Of a DNA stretch of 64,000 nt, positions 50,163 through 59,712 are shown piece after piece. Positions within the stretch are counted from its first letter, which is position 1, and each line of letters starts with the position of its first letter. The translations under genes were made by a program, and so were the position numbers. The notes beneath the pieces are model-generated. The model was not told the DNA's origin. It was given only the letters and a program-made list of their open reading frames with translations, and made no database searches. This stretch comes from Trujillonella endophytica (GTDB lineage Bacteria; Actinomycetota; Actinomycetes; Mycobacteriales; Geodermatophilaceae): the NCBI RefSeq assembly GCF_019799905.1, contig NZ_JABGCI010000004.1:1-64000 (forward strand), given 5' to 3'.

Positions 50163-50885
50163 ATGACGGCAACGGACGACCCGGGGAGACGCTTCCTCGA
50201 GGCGCTGCAGACGCCGGTGACCGACGAGCTCGCCGGCATGGACATGCTGCCGACCCGGCTGGCACGCGCCGCCGCCGCGGCGCTGCCCGTGGACGGCGCC
50301 GGCCTGAGCATCCACGAGGGCGCCGGCCTGCGGACGCCGGTCGGCGCGAGCGACCCCTCCGCCGCGCTGGCGGAGCGGCTGCAGTTCACCCACGGCGACG
50401 GCCCGTGCCTGCGCGCGCACGACACCGGGGAGCGCATCGCCTTCGACCTCGAGGCCATCGCCCGCAACTGGCCGGCTCTGCACGCGTCGCTGGTCGGCGA
50501 GACGCCCTTCTCGGCCGTCCTCTCGCTGCCGCTGCCCCCGCCGCTGGGGCCGACGGTCGTCGTCGACCTCTACTCCGCCGACCCGGTCGCGCTGACCCAG
50601 GTGCCCCGCGACGACGTCGAGACGGTGCTGCTGTGCCTCACCGAGGAGCTCGTCCGCGCCAGCGACAGCGCGGAGGGTGGGCCGCGGTGGTGGGACGCCC
50701 CCGACGCCCGCCGGCGCGTGGCGGTCTGGCAGGCGACCGGGATGGTCAGCGTCACGCTCGGCATGGACGTCGTCGCGGCCCTGGCGGTCATGCGGGCGCA
50801 CGCCTTCGCCACCGGCCGCGTGGTCGACGACGTCGCCGGGGACCTGGTGTCCGGTCGCCTCGACGCCTCGGCGATGCAGGACTGA
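50163..50885 (+). CDS. GAF and ANTAR domain protein
   Basis: This 240-aa protein has a GAF-like sensor domain (about residues 25-160, with GAGLSIHEGAGLRTPVGASD and FTHGDGPCLRAHDTG) and a C-terminal ANTAR RNA-binding three-helix domain (about 178-235: RRRVAVWQATGMVSVTLG, ALAVMRAHAFATGR). It probably acts as a transcription antiterminator. Signal unknown. ATG start following GGAGAGGACGAG. Confidence 0.88.
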   Translation: MTATDDPGRRFLEALQTPVTDELAGMDMLPTRLARAAAAALPVDGAGLSIHEGAGLRTPVGASDPSAALAERLQFTHGDGPCLRAHDTGERIAFDLEAIARNWPALHASLVGETPFSAVLSLPLPPPLGPTVVVDLYSADPVALTQVPRDDVETVLLCLTEELVRASDSAEGGPRWWDAPDARRRVAVWQATGMVSVTLGMDVVAALAVMRAHAFATGRVVDDVAGDLVSGRLDASAMQD

Positions 50886-50921
50886 GGACCGCGGCGGGCC
50901 GGGTCCGAGGACCGGACCGGT

Positions 50922-51710
50922 TCAGCGCCCCACGTAGGCGGCGAGGAACAACACGAACGCGCTGGAGGCCAGCAGCAGCCGGGCCGGGGTGAGCCCGTTG
51001 AGCAACCCGGCGGTGGCCTCCACCCACGCCGGGCGGACGGCGGCCTCGCGGGCACCGCGGCGCACCAGCCGGACCTCGTCGGCCAGCAGCGCGCCGGCCG
51101 CGCCCAGCATGGTCAGACCGACGACGAGGAAGACCAGCGCCAGGCCCTCGCCGAAGGCGTCGGCGCGCCCGGCGAGGAGGGCCACCACCACCAGCCCGGC
51201 GACGAGCCCGAGCAGGGCTCCGGCGGCGGGCGCCCACGGACCCATCCGGGTCAGCGGGTCGCGGCGGCGGGCGCGGACGGTGGGCCGGGTGGTGACCGGG
51301 GTGGTGGGGAAGGTCCCCGGCTGCACCGCCGGCGGGGCGTCGGGGCCGCCGGGCGGGACGTCGCCGGTCAGCGCCCAGGCCGCCACGGGGGCGCCGGCCG
51401 GTTCGTCGTCCGGACGGTCCACGGCGGGCTCCACCACGGTCGGCGCCTCGGCCGTGACCGCGTCGGCCGTGGCGTCGCCGGGGACCGCGTCGCCGGGGAC
51501 CGCGTCGCCGGGGAGCGCGTCGGCACCGACCGCCGTGGCACCGGCCGCCGTCGCGCCGGCGGGCGCCACGGGAGCCTCGGCCGTGTCCCCGTCGGCGGCT
51601 CGCGGCTGCGGGGTCTGCGCCGTACGGCCCATCGGACCGAAGTACGGCGGGATGGGGCCGGTCTCGCTCAGCGAGCCGGCCGGGACGGAGGGTGCAGTGC
51701 GCTCGGACAT
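50922..51710 (-). CDS. Hypothetical membrane protein with long disordered N-terminus
   Basis: This 262-aa protein has a 145-residue Pro/Ala/Gly-rich N-terminal region, then two clear hydrophobic helices (about 155-180 and 190-208) and a hydrophobic C-terminal helix (about 240-260). The N-terminal region carries the GDAVP repeats encoded by a 15-base tandem repeat. ATG start at 51708. No family recognised. Confidence 0.7.
   Translation of the reverse strand: MSERTAPSVPAGSLSETGPIPPYFGPMGRTAQTPQPRAADGDTAEAPVAPAGATAAGATAVGADALPGDAVPGDAVPGDATADAVTAEAPTVVEPAVDRPDDEPAGAPVAAWALTGDVPPGGPDAPPAVQPGTFPTTPVTTRPTVRARRRDPLTRMGPWAPAAGALLGLVAGLVVVALLAGRADAFGEGLALVFLVVGLTMLGAAGALLADEVRLVRRGAREAAVRPAWVEATAGLLNGLTPARLLLASSAFVLFLAAYVGR
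51472..51516. repeat. Three 15-base tandem repeats inside a coding region
   Basis: GCGTCGCCGGGGACC occurs at 51472-51486 and 51487-51501, with one-base-changed GCGTCGCCGGGGAGC at 51502-51516. It encodes GDAVP/GDALP repeats in the disordered part of the membrane protein. In-frame copy changes would be tolerated. Confidence 0.85.
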
Positions 51711-51760
51711 CGTCGGGAACGCTAGGCCCGGGCGCCGACGGTCCCGGGACCTGCACCCCG

Positions 51761-51838
51761 AGTGTCGACATCTCGTCGTGTCGCCACCTCACCGTGTCGG
51801 CCAGGTGACAGATCGACAGGGCGACTGATCGACAGGTC
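51761..51838. repeat. Inverted and direct repeat block downstream of the GH13 gene
   Basis: TGTCG (51779-51783)...CGACA (51814-51818) and CACCT (51785-51789)...AGGTG (51803-51807) form a nested inverted repeat. GATCGACAGG occurs twice (51811-51820 and 51827-51836). The block lies between the GH13 stop and the membrane-protein start, both minus strand. It may be a terminator or an intergenic repeat; its role is not clear. Confidence 0.55.
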
Positions 51839-51839
51839 G

Positions 51840-53519
51840 CTAGAGCAGCCGCCGGCTCTCCTGCGCCACGACGCGCAGCCAGCGGTACCCGTAGCCGTCG
51901 AGGGTGAGCTCCACCCCGCCGTCGTCGGCGATGGCCGTGGTCTGGGTGACCAGCAGGTCCTCGAGCCGGTGGGTGGAGTCGCAGCCGCTGAGCTTCAGGG
52001 GCACCGTCCGCGGTTCGGGGCTCAGGTTGTGCACCGCGATGAGCGCGCCGTCGTCCCAGGTGGACAGGCTGGCCAGCACCTCCGGGTGCGGCTGGCCGAG
52101 GACCTCGTAGGTGCCCCAGCCGAGCTCCGGCGACTCGCGGTAGCGGCGGATGAGCAGCCGCATGAAGGCCAGCAGCGAGTCCGGGTCGCGGCGCTGGTCG
52201 GCCACGTTGACGAACTCGGGGCCGAACCCGCCCTCGACGACCGGCCCGGGCAGCTTGGCGGCGGCGGCGGGCGAGAAGCCGCCGTTGCGGCCCGACGTCC
52301 ACTGCATGGGGGTGCGGACGGCGAGCCGCCCCTCGGCGGCCAGGTTCTCCCCCATCCCGATCTCCTCGCCGTAGAAGAGCACCGGCGTGCCGGGCAGGGA
52401 GAACATCAGGCTGTAGACCATCCGCACCCGGCGCGGGTCGCCGTCCAGCATCGGGGGCAGCCGCCGGGTGAGGCCGCGGCCGTACACCTGCATCCGCTCC
52501 TCGGGGCCGAAGGCGGCGAAGACCTCCTGGCGCTCCTCCTCGCTGAGCTTGTCGAGGGTGAGCTCGTCGTGGTTGCGGACGAACATGCCCCACTGGTTGT
52601 CCGGGGAGACCTGCGGCCGGGCGGTGAGGGCGTCGACGAGCGGGGCGGCGTCGCAGCGGGCCAGCGAGAGGTACATCGCCTGCATCGCGATGAAGTCGAA
52701 CTGCATGGTCAGCTCGTCGCCGTCGACCCCGCCGAAGAACTGCTGCTGCTCCTCGTGCGGGAGGTTGACCTCGCCCAGCAGGACGGCGGCCTCCGCCCGG
52801 CGGGAGATCAGGGCGCGCAGGGCACGCAGGTACTGGTGCGGGTCCTCGAACTCCTCGACCTGCTGCTCGTCGATGCCGGAGGTCTCGAGCAGGAAGGGGA
52901 CGGCGTCCACCCGGAAGCCGTCGAGCCCGAGCTGCAGCCAGAAGCCGATGACCTTGGCGATCTCGTCGCGGACCCGCGGGTTGGCGACGTTGAGGTCGGG
53001 CTGCTCCTTGTAGAACTTGTGCAGGTACCACTCCCCCGTCTTCTCCTCGAACTCCCAGATGCCGGTCTCCTGGTCGGGGAAGACCACCTCGGCCGAGGTG
53101 TCCGGCGGCGGGTCGGCGCGCCAGACGTAGAAGTCGCGGTACGGCGAGTCCTTCGACGCGCGGGCCGAGCGGAACCACGGGTGCTTGGCCGAGGTGTGGT
53201 TCACGACCAGGTCGACGATCACGCGCATGCCGCGGTCCTTGGCCGTGCGGATCACCTCGACGAGGTCGCCATGGGTGCCCAGCCGGGGGTCGACGCCGTA
53301 GAAGTCGGTGATGTCGTAGCCGTCGTCGCGCTCGGCGGTCGGGTAGAAGGGCATCAGCCACAGGCAGGTCACGCCGAGGTCGGCGAGGTGGTCGAGCCGC
53401 TGGGCCAGGCCGGCGAAGTCGCCGATCCCGTCGCCGTTCCAGTCCATGTAGGTCTCGACGTCGAGGCAGTAGACGACGGCCGTCTTCCACCAGAGGTCGC
53501 TCGTGTCGGTGATGCGCAT
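51840..53519 (-). CDS. GH13 alpha-amylase family protein (trehalose synthase/oligoglucosidase-like)
   Basis: This 559-aa (beta/alpha)8 barrel enzyme shows YMDWNGDGIGDFAGLAQRLDHL, VIVDLVVNH (region I), GFRVDAVP with nucleophile Asp (region II), LLGEVN with acid/base Glu (region III) and FVRNHDELT with the third Asp (region IV). It probably acts on alpha-glucans or trehalose-related sugars; sequence alone does not separate hydrolase from isomerase. ATG start after GAGGGAG. Confidence 0.9.
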   Translation of the reverse strand: MRITDTSDLWWKTAVVYCLDVETYMDWNGDGIGDFAGLAQRLDHLADLGVTCLWLMPFYPTAERDDGYDITDFYGVDPRLGTHGDLVEVIRTAKDRGMRVIVDLVVNHTSAKHPWFRSARASKDSPYRDFYVWRADPPPDTSAEVVFPDQETGIWEFEEKTGEWYLHKFYKEQPDLNVANPRVRDEIAKVIGFWLQLGLDGFRVDAVPFLLETSGIDEQQVEEFEDPHQYLRALRALISRRAEAAVLLGEVNLPHEEQQQFFGGVDGDELTMQFDFIAMQAMYLSLARCDAAPLVDALTARPQVSPDNQWGMFVRNHDELTLDKLSEEERQEVFAAFGPEERMQVYGRGLTRRLPPMLDGDPRRVRMVYSLMFSLPGTPVLFYGEEIGMGENLAAEGRLAVRTPMQWTSGRNGGFSPAAAAKLPGPVVEGGFGPEFVNVADQRRDPDSLLAFMRLLIRRYRESPELGWGTYEVLGQPHPEVLASLSTWDDGALIAVHNLSPEPRTVPLKLSGCDSTHRLEDLLVTQTTAIADDGGVELTLDGYGYRWLRVVAQESRRLL

Positions 53520-53589
53520 GCTGGGGGGCTCCCTCTGCTCGGGCGTCGTACGACCTTGGCCGGGAACGGCCGGGTCCGCCAGCTCACGG

Positions 53590-54039
53590 TCACTCGCGCC
53601 AGTCGATCGGGACGCCCTCGAACTCGCACCGGTTCGCCGCGGACGTCAGCCAGCCGATGTGGGGCTCCGGGTCGAGCTGACCGGAGACGATGGCCCGGCG
53701 CGCCTCGTCGTCGAGGTCGACGAGGCGCTCCAGCGACCGGACCAGATCGGGGTGGTCGGCCACCTCGAGGTAGGGCCGGGCCCGGTCCGCCAGCGCGGCC
53801 AGGAGGGCCTGGCCCTCCGGGTCCTCGTAGATCGAGCCGGTGTCCTCCACCGTGGTCAGGAACTCGACGACCCGGTCCTCGCCCGCGACGAACCCGGTGC
53901 ACGTCTCGACGTCCCCGGCCGAGAGCCCGTCCGGCTCCGCGGACGCGCCCGCGCGCGGGGAGGCCGGGCCGTCCTCACCGCAGGCCGCGAGCGCCACGCC
54001 GAGGCCCAGCACGACGGGGGCGAGACGGCGGAGGCGCAC
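53590..54039 (-). CDS. Putative lipoprotein
   Basis: This 149-aa protein has a signal peptide with lipobox LAAC (Cys20), followed by a Ser/Ala/Pro linker and a helical, acidic domain containing CTGFVAGEDRVVEF and two Cys residues besides the lipobox Cys. No known family. GTG at 54037-54039 gives a proper positive N-region (RLRR). Confidence 0.72.
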   Translation of the reverse strand: MRLRRLAPVVLGLGVALAACGEDGPASPRAGASAEPDGLSAGDVETCTGFVAGEDRVVEFLTTVEDTGSIYEDPEGQALLAALADRARPYLEVADHPDLVRSLERLVDLDDEARRAIVSGQLDPEPHIGWLTSAANRCEFEGVPIDWRE

Positions 54040-54091
54040 AGCGGCGGATGGTGGGCCACCGCCACCGGGCGGTCCAGGGGGCGGTGCCCGG

Positions 54092-55141
54092 TCAGGCCAT
54101 CGAGGACTGCAGCGGCTCCTGCTTCGGCCGCCACGGGCCGTCGGCACCGGCCGGGTCGATGGCCCGCGCCGGGGCCGGCGCGGTGACCCCGAGCTGCGGC
54201 AGCACGTGCTCGCCGAAGGCGTCGAGGAACGCCGTCTGCTCCTTGCCGACGTGGTGCAGGTAGATCTCCTCGAAGCCCAGGTCCACGTACTCGGAGATCC
54301 AGGCGGCGTGCCGGTCGAGGTCCGAGGACACCCGGACGGCGTCGGTGACCGCCTGCGGGGTCACGTGGGCGCTGGCCTGCTCGAAGGCCTCGGGGCTGTC
54401 GAGGTCCCAGCACAGCGGCGGCGGGAAGACGTTGCTCCGCCACTGGTCGTGGGCGAGTGCGAGGGCGCGGTCCTCGTCGGGGTCCCAGGAGACGTGCACC
54501 TGGAGGACGAGCTTGCCCCGGCCCCCGGCGTCCCGGTAGGCGGCGACCATCTCGCGCAGCTTGTCGTGCGGCTGGTTGATGGTGACCAGCCCGTCGGCCC
54601 AGTCGGCGCCGCGGCGCGCGGTCTCGACGCTGACGGCGGGCGCGATGAGCGCCGGCTGCGGGTCGGGCAGCGTGTAGACCCTCGCGCGGTCGACGCGGAC
54701 GAGCCCGTCGTGGCTGACCTCCTCGCCGGCCAGCAGCGCGCGGATGACGTCGACGCACTCGCGCAGGCGGGCGTCGCGCAGCTCCTTGCGCGGCCAGACG
54801 TCGCCGGTGACGTGCTCGTTCATCGCCTCGCCGCTGCCCAGCGCCACCCAGAACCGGCCGGGGAACATCGCGCCGAGGGTGGCGATCGCCTGGGCGACGA
54901 TCACCGGGTGGTACCGCTGCCCGGGGGCGTTGACCGCGCCGAACGGCAGGCTCGTGGTCGCCATCGCGGCGCCCAGCCACGACCAGGCGAAGCCGGACTG
55001 CCCCTGCCGCGGGTTCCACGGGGTCAGGTGGTCCGAGCACATGGCGGCCGTGAAGCCGACCTCCTCGGCGTGCTGCACGGCGGCGAGCAGGTCCCGCGGG
55101 TGGACCTGCTCGTGCGAGTTGTGGAAGCCGATGACGGTCAT
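54092..55141 (-). CDS. LLM-class flavin-dependent oxidoreductase (TIGR03885-like)
   Basis: This 349-aa luciferase-like TIM barrel has VGFTAAMCSDHLTPWNPRQGQSG and MFPGRFWVALGSGEAMNEHVTGD, typical of F420- or FMN-dependent LLM oxidoreductases. Its neighbourhood with a GH13 enzyme fits what I recall for the TIGR03885 group, but this is not certain. Cofactor F420 is plausible in Actinobacteria. ATG at 55139. Confidence 0.88.
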   Translation of the reverse strand: MTVIGFHNSHEQVHPRDLLAAVQHAEEVGFTAAMCSDHLTPWNPRQGQSGFAWSWLGAAMATTSLPFGAVNAPGQRYHPVIVAQAIATLGAMFPGRFWVALGSGEAMNEHVTGDVWPRKELRDARLRECVDVIRALLAGEEVSHDGLVRVDRARVYTLPDPQPALIAPAVSVETARRGADWADGLVTINQPHDKLREMVAAYRDAGGRGKLVLQVHVSWDPDEDRALALAHDQWRSNVFPPPLCWDLDSPEAFEQASAHVTPQAVTDAVRVSSDLDRHAAWISEYVDLGFEEIYLHHVGKEQTAFLDAFGEHVLPQLGVTAPAPARAIDPAGADGPWRPKQEPLQSSMA

Positions 55142-55220
55142 GCGGCCTGCCTACCCGCGCGGCGGGAAGCCAGTCCCGATGTCCGCAGGTCCCGGGGACG
55201 GCGCACGCGAGACTGGGTCC

Positions 55221-57710
55221 GTGCTGCCACCGCCCGGGACGCCCGGGACCGACCTGCCGGTCCGCTCCGCGCTGCCGGCGCTCGCCGACGCGCTGTCTGC
55301 CCGGGGCGCCGCCGTCCTGGTGGCTCCACCCGGGACGGGGAAGACCACGCTCGTCCCGCTCGCACTGGCCGGCGACCTCCCCGGGCGCGTCCTCGTGGCC
55401 GAGCCGCGGCGCGTGGCCGCCCGGGCCGCCGCCCACCGCATGGCCGCGCTGCTGGGCGAACCCGTGGGGGGACGGATCGGCTACAGCGTCCGGGGCGACA
55501 GCCGGCGCAGCGCCGCCACCCGGGTCGAGGTCGTCACCACCGGCCTGCTCGTCCGCCGCCTGCAGGCCGATCCGGAACTGCCCGGGGTGGCCGCGGTGGT
55601 CCTGGACGAGTGCCACGAGCGGCACCTCGACACCGACCTGGCGCTGGCCTTCGGCCTCGACGTCCACGGGGCGCTGCGCCCGGAGCTGCGGCTGGTCGCC
55701 ATGTCGGCGACCGCCCAGGCCGACCGGCTGGCCACCCTCCTCGGCGGGGACGGCGACCGGGCTCCGGTCGTCGAGGCGCGCGGGGCCCTGCACGACGTGG
55801 ACGTGGTCTGGGCGCCGCCGCTCGCCCCGATCGACCCGCCCCACGGCCTGCGGGTCGATCCGCGACTGCTGACGCACGTCGCGGCGACGGTCCGGCGGGC
55901 CCTGGGCGAACGGAGCGGCGACGTCCTGGTGTTCCTGCCGGGCGCCGGCGAGATCGGCACGGTGGCCGGGCAGCTGGGCGGGATCGACGCCGACGTGCTG
56001 CCGCTGCACGGCCGGCTGCCGGCCGCCACGCAGGACGCCGCCCTGCGGGCCGGTCCCCGTCGCCGCGTCGTGCTGGCCACCGCACTCGCGGAGAGCAGCC
56101 TGACCGTGCCCGGCGTGCGCGTCGTCGTCGACGCCGGGCTGGCCCGCGTGCCGCGGGCCGACCTGGCGCGCGGCCTCGGGTCCCTGGTCACCGTGCGGGC
56201 CTCGCGCGCGGCGGTCACCCAGCGCGCCGGCCGCGCCGGCCGGGAGGGGCCCGGTGCGGTCTACCGCTGCTGGACCGCCGCCGAGCACGACCGGCTGCCG
56301 GCGCACGACGAGCCGGAGGTGGCCGTCGCCGACCTCACCGCCTTCGCGCTGGAGCTGGCGTGCTGGGGCGCGCCGGGCGGCGAGGGCCTGGCCCTGCTCG
56401 ACCGTCCGTCGCCGGCCGCACTGCTCGTCGCCGGGCAGACGCTGCAGGGCCTCGGCGCCGTGGACGGCGACGGCCGGGCGACCCCCCGCGGACGCGCGCT
56501 GACCGCCGTCGGAGTGCACCCACGGCTGGCCCGCGCGCTGCTCGACGCCGCCCCGGTGGTGGGCCGCCGCCGCGCGGCCGAGGTGGTCGCGCTCCTGTCC
56601 GCGGACCTGCCCTCCCGGAGCGACGACCTGGTCGCGACCTGGCGAGGTCTGCGGTCGGGGGCCGACCGGGGCGCCACCGCACGCTGGCGGGACGAGGTCG
56701 CCCGCCTCGAGCGGTCGGCGGACGACGCCCCGCGCCGCCCGCCCGACGAGCGCCTGCCCGACGACACCGCGGCCGGTCTCGTGGTCGGCCTGGCCCATCC
56801 CGAACGGCTGGCCCGGCGGCGGCCGGGGAGCACCACGACCTACCTGATGACGGCCGGGACGGGGGCCGAACTGGCCCCCGGCACGGCGCTCGCCGGGGCG
56901 CCGTGGCTGGCCGTCGCCGTCGCCGACCGGTCCCCCGGTCGGCGGGACGCGCGGGTGCGGGCGGCCGTCGCGATCGACGAGGCGACCGCGCTGGAGGCCG
57001 GCGGCCCGCTGCACGCCGAGCGCGACGAGGTGTCCTGGCGCGACGGGACGGTGCACGGCGCCCGTGTCGAGCGGCTCGGGGCCGTCGTCCTGGCCGAGCG
57101 GCCGCTGCGCGACCCCGATCCCGCCGCCGTGACGGCCGCCGTCGCCGAGGGCCTGCGCACCGACGGCCTCGGGCTCCTGACCTGGACACCGGCGGCCCGC
57201 CGGCTGCGCGACCGCCTGGCCGCGGCGCACGCCGGGCTCGGGGAGCCGTGGCCTGCCGTCGACGACCGCGACCTGCTCGCCGCGATCGACGTCTCCGGTG
57301 CCCGCAGCCGCGCCGACCTGACCCGCGTCGACGTCGTCGCGGCGCTGCGGGCCCTCGTGCCCTGGCAGGTGGCCGGCGAGCTCGACGCCGTCGTGCCCGA
57401 CTCCGTGACGGTCCCCACCGGCTCCCGGATCCGCGTCGACTACACCGATCCGGCCGTCCCCACCCTGTCCGTGCGGGTGCAGGAGGTGTTCGGGTGGGCG
57501 CGGACGCCGCTGGTGGCCGGACGACCGCTGCGGCTGCAGCTGCTCTCCCCCGCCCAGCGGGTCGTCGCCACCACGACGGACCTCGCCGGGTTCTGGGTCA
57601 CCGGCTATCCCGCCGTGCGCAGCGAGCTCCGGGGCCGCTACCCCCGTCACCCCTGGCCGGAGGACCCGGCGGCGGCCGCCCCCACGACCAGGGCGGCCCG
57701 ACGCCGCTGA
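55221..57710 (+). CDS. hrpB: ATP-dependent RNA helicase HrpB
   Basis: This 829-aa DEAH-type helicase has APPGTGKTT (about residues 35-43), LDECHERH (about 128-135), SAT and TQRAGRAGREGPG (motif VI), a helicase-associated HA2 region and the C-terminal HrpB domain with VPTGSRIRVDY and LQVF-like VQEVFGWARTP. In E. coli HrpB is non-essential with unclear role. GTG at 55221 chosen; start region lacks a good ribosome site. Confidence 0.94.
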   Translation: MLPPPGTPGTDLPVRSALPALADALSARGAAVLVAPPGTGKTTLVPLALAGDLPGRVLVAEPRRVAARAAAHRMAALLGEPVGGRIGYSVRGDSRRSAATRVEVVTTGLLVRRLQADPELPGVAAVVLDECHERHLDTDLALAFGLDVHGALRPELRLVAMSATAQADRLATLLGGDGDRAPVVEARGALHDVDVVWAPPLAPIDPPHGLRVDPRLLTHVAATVRRALGERSGDVLVFLPGAGEIGTVAGQLGGIDADVLPLHGRLPAATQDAALRAGPRRRVVLATALAESSLTVPGVRVVVDAGLARVPRADLARGLGSLVTVRASRAAVTQRAGRAGREGPGAVYRCWTAAEHDRLPAHDEPEVAVADLTAFALELACWGAPGGEGLALLDRPSPAALLVAGQTLQGLGAVDGDGRATPRGRALTAVGVHPRLARALLDAAPVVGRRRAAEVVALLSADLPSRSDDLVATWRGLRSGADRGATARWRDEVARLERSADDAPRRPPDERLPDDTAAGLVVGLAHPERLARRRPGSTTTYLMTAGTGAELAPGTALAGAPWLAVAVADRSPGRRDARVRAAVAIDEATALEAGGPLHAERDEVSWRDGTVHGARVERLGAVVLAERPLRDPDPAAVTAAVAEGLRTDGLGLLTWTPAARRLRDRLAAAHAGLGEPWPAVDDRDLLAAIDVSGARSRADLTRVDVVAALRALVPWQVAGELDAVVPDSVTVPTGSRIRVDYTDPAVPTLSVRVQEVFGWARTPLVAGRPLRLQLLSPAQRVVATTTDLAGFWVTGYPAVRSELRGRYPRHPWPEDPAAAAPTTRAARRR

Positions 57711-57774
57711 GGAGAGAGCGGCACCACTCCCGGCTTGCACTGCGGCGCGCCGACGAGCCGGTGAGGATCGGGGG

Positions 57775-59625
57775 GTGACACGCACCCCGACGACGGACCA
57801 GTGGGGAATCGACGCCAGCTGGCTCGACGCCCTCGACGAGGAGCACACGGTCGCCCAGGCCACCATCGACCGGCTGCGGGAGGTGATCGGCACCCCTCCG
57901 GGCGACCTCGAGGACCGGGCGCCGATCGTGGCCCTCCCCGGCGACGCCCTGGAGGTGGACGAGGCCGAGGTGACCCTCGAGGACGGGTCCACCCGGCACG
58001 TCGACGGCGAGCTGGACGACGACTTCCCCCTGGGCTACCACTGGCTGCAGGCCCCGGGCGGGCCCCGGCGGCGGCTGATCGTGACGCCCGGCCGCTGCTG
58101 GCTGCCGGAGCGGACCTGGGGCTGGGCGGTGCAGCTGTACGCGGCCCGCAGCCGGGGCAGCTGGGGCATCGGCGACCTCGCCGACCTCCGCGCCGTCCGC
58201 GAGATGGCCGCGGCGCAGGGCGCGGGCTTCGTGCTCATCAACCCGCTGCACGCCGTCGCGCCCACGCCGGAGCAGGAGGCCAGCCCCTACCTGCCGGCCA
58301 CCCGCCGCTTCCGCAACCCGATCTACCTGCGCGTGACCGAGGTGCCCGGGGCGTCCGCCGTGGACGTGGAGGACGACGCCGGCCGCGCGCTCTCCGACGC
58401 CGAGCTGATCGACCGCGACGCCGTGTGGGCGCACAAGCGCGCCGTCCTGCGCCGGGTGTTCGACGCGACCGGCCGCGACGACCCCGCGTTCCCCGACTGG
58501 TGGTGGCACCAGGGCCAGCCGCTGCAGGACTGGGCGACCTGGTGCGCTGTCGCCGACGAGCACGGCCCCGACTGGCACACCTGGCCGGAGGAGCTGCGCG
58601 ACCCGCGCGGCGAGGCGGTCGGCCGGTTCGTCGCCGGGCACGAGCGCGAGATCGCCTTCCACGCCTGGCTGCAGTGGTGCCTGCACCTCCAGCTGGAGGC
58701 GGCGACCGAGGGCATGACGGTGATCCAGGACCTCCCCATCGGTGTCGCCGGTGGCGGCGCCGACGCGTGGACCTGGCAGGACGTGCTCGCCCAGGGCGTC
58801 AGCGTCGGCGCCCCGCCGGACGCCTTCAACTCCCAGGGGCAGGACTGGGGCTCCCCGCCGCTGGTGCCGTGGCGGCTGCGCGCGGCCGACTACGAGCCGT
58901 TCGTCCAGTCGATCCGCGCCACGATGGCCGGCGCCGGCGGGCTGCGCATCGACCACGTGATGGGGCTGTTCCGGCTGTGGTGGGTGCCCGCCGGTGGCAG
59001 CGCCGCCGAGGGCGCCTACGTGCGCTACCCCGCCGAGGACCTGCTCGGCATCGTCGCGCTGGAGAGCCACCGCGCGCAGGCGCTCGTGGTCGGCGAGGAC
59101 CTCGGCACCGTCGAGGACGGCGTCCGTGAGGCGATGGCCGAGCACGGCGTGCTCAGCTACCGGCTCCTGTGGTTCGAGGACGACGAGCCGGCGCAGTGGC
59201 CCGCCGAGGCGATGGCCGCCATCACCACCCACGACCTGCCCACGGTGGCGGGCCTGTGGACCGGGGCCGACCTCGCCGAGCAGCGCCGGTACGGCACGGG
59301 AACCGACGAGGAGCTCGAGCGCGGCCGCAGCGAGCTGCTCGGCCGGATGCGCGGCGTGAAGAAGAAGGCGAAGCCGGAGACGGCGGTGCGCAAGGCGCAC
59401 GAGGCGCTGGCGACCGCGCCGTCCCTGCTGCTGTCGGCGACGCTGGAGGACGCCGTCGCCGACGTGCGCCGGCCCAACATGCCCGGGGCGTCCGACCGGC
59501 CGAACTGGTCGCTGCCGCTGCCGGTGCTGGTGGACGACCTCCCGGAGCACGAGCTCCTGCAGACCGTGGCCCGCGCACTGGCCGACGGCGCCGCGGCGGG
59601 CACCGGGGACGCCGCGACCGGCTGA
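57775..59625 (+). CDS. malQ: 4-alpha-glucanotransferase (GH77)
   Basis: This 616-aa amylomaltase has SRGSWGIGDLADLR, GLRIDHVMGLFRLWW with the nucleophile Asp, VVGEDLGTVEDGVREAM with the acid/base Glu, and ITTHDLPT with the third catalytic Asp. It transfers maltooligosaccharyl units in glycogen/maltodextrin use. The GH13 enzyme 5 kb away may share this pathway. GTG start 64 bases after hrpB; two large hairpins follow. Confidence 0.95.
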   Translation: MTRTPTTDQWGIDASWLDALDEEHTVAQATIDRLREVIGTPPGDLEDRAPIVALPGDALEVDEAEVTLEDGSTRHVDGELDDDFPLGYHWLQAPGGPRRRLIVTPGRCWLPERTWGWAVQLYAARSRGSWGIGDLADLRAVREMAAAQGAGFVLINPLHAVAPTPEQEASPYLPATRRFRNPIYLRVTEVPGASAVDVEDDAGRALSDAELIDRDAVWAHKRAVLRRVFDATGRDDPAFPDWWWHQGQPLQDWATWCAVADEHGPDWHTWPEELRDPRGEAVGRFVAGHEREIAFHAWLQWCLHLQLEAATEGMTVIQDLPIGVAGGGADAWTWQDVLAQGVSVGAPPDAFNSQGQDWGSPPLVPWRLRAADYEPFVQSIRATMAGAGGLRIDHVMGLFRLWWVPAGGSAAEGAYVRYPAEDLLGIVALESHRAQALVVGEDLGTVEDGVREAMAEHGVLSYRLLWFEDDEPAQWPAEAMAAITTHDLPTVAGLWTGADLAEQRRYGTGTDEELERGRSELLGRMRGVKKKAKPETAVRKAHEALATAPSLLLSATLEDAVADVRRPNMPGASDRPNWSLPLPVLVDDLPEHELLQTVARALADGAAAGTGDAATG

Positions 59626-59639
59626 CCCGACCTCCCGCT

Positions 59640-59691
59640 CCGGCGCGCTCCGTCAGTGCCCACTCCCACGGGCACCGACGGAGCGCGCCGG
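59640..59691. terminator. 22-bp hairpin after malQ
   Basis: Bases 59640-59661 and 59670-59691 are complementary over 22 positions with a single A-C mismatch and an 8-base loop. The stem begins CCGGCGCGCTCCGTC. It lies 14 bases after the malQ stop between convergent genes. Unusually long for a simple terminator, and there is no U tract. Confidence 0.8.
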
Positions 59692-59712
59692 CCCCGGACA
59701 CCGCCGCCCTCC

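Noticed and set aside
50886..50921. Another copy of the bulged-A family after the GAF-ANTAR gene
   Set aside because: Begins GAGGACC after the stop, but no closing ...GGGGCC arm of suitable length is present; only short GGACC/GGTCC repeats.
53856..57992. 1378-residue minus-strand frame opposite hrpB
   Set aside because: Antisense to HrpB, which has a full set of helicase motifs; no recognisable domain.
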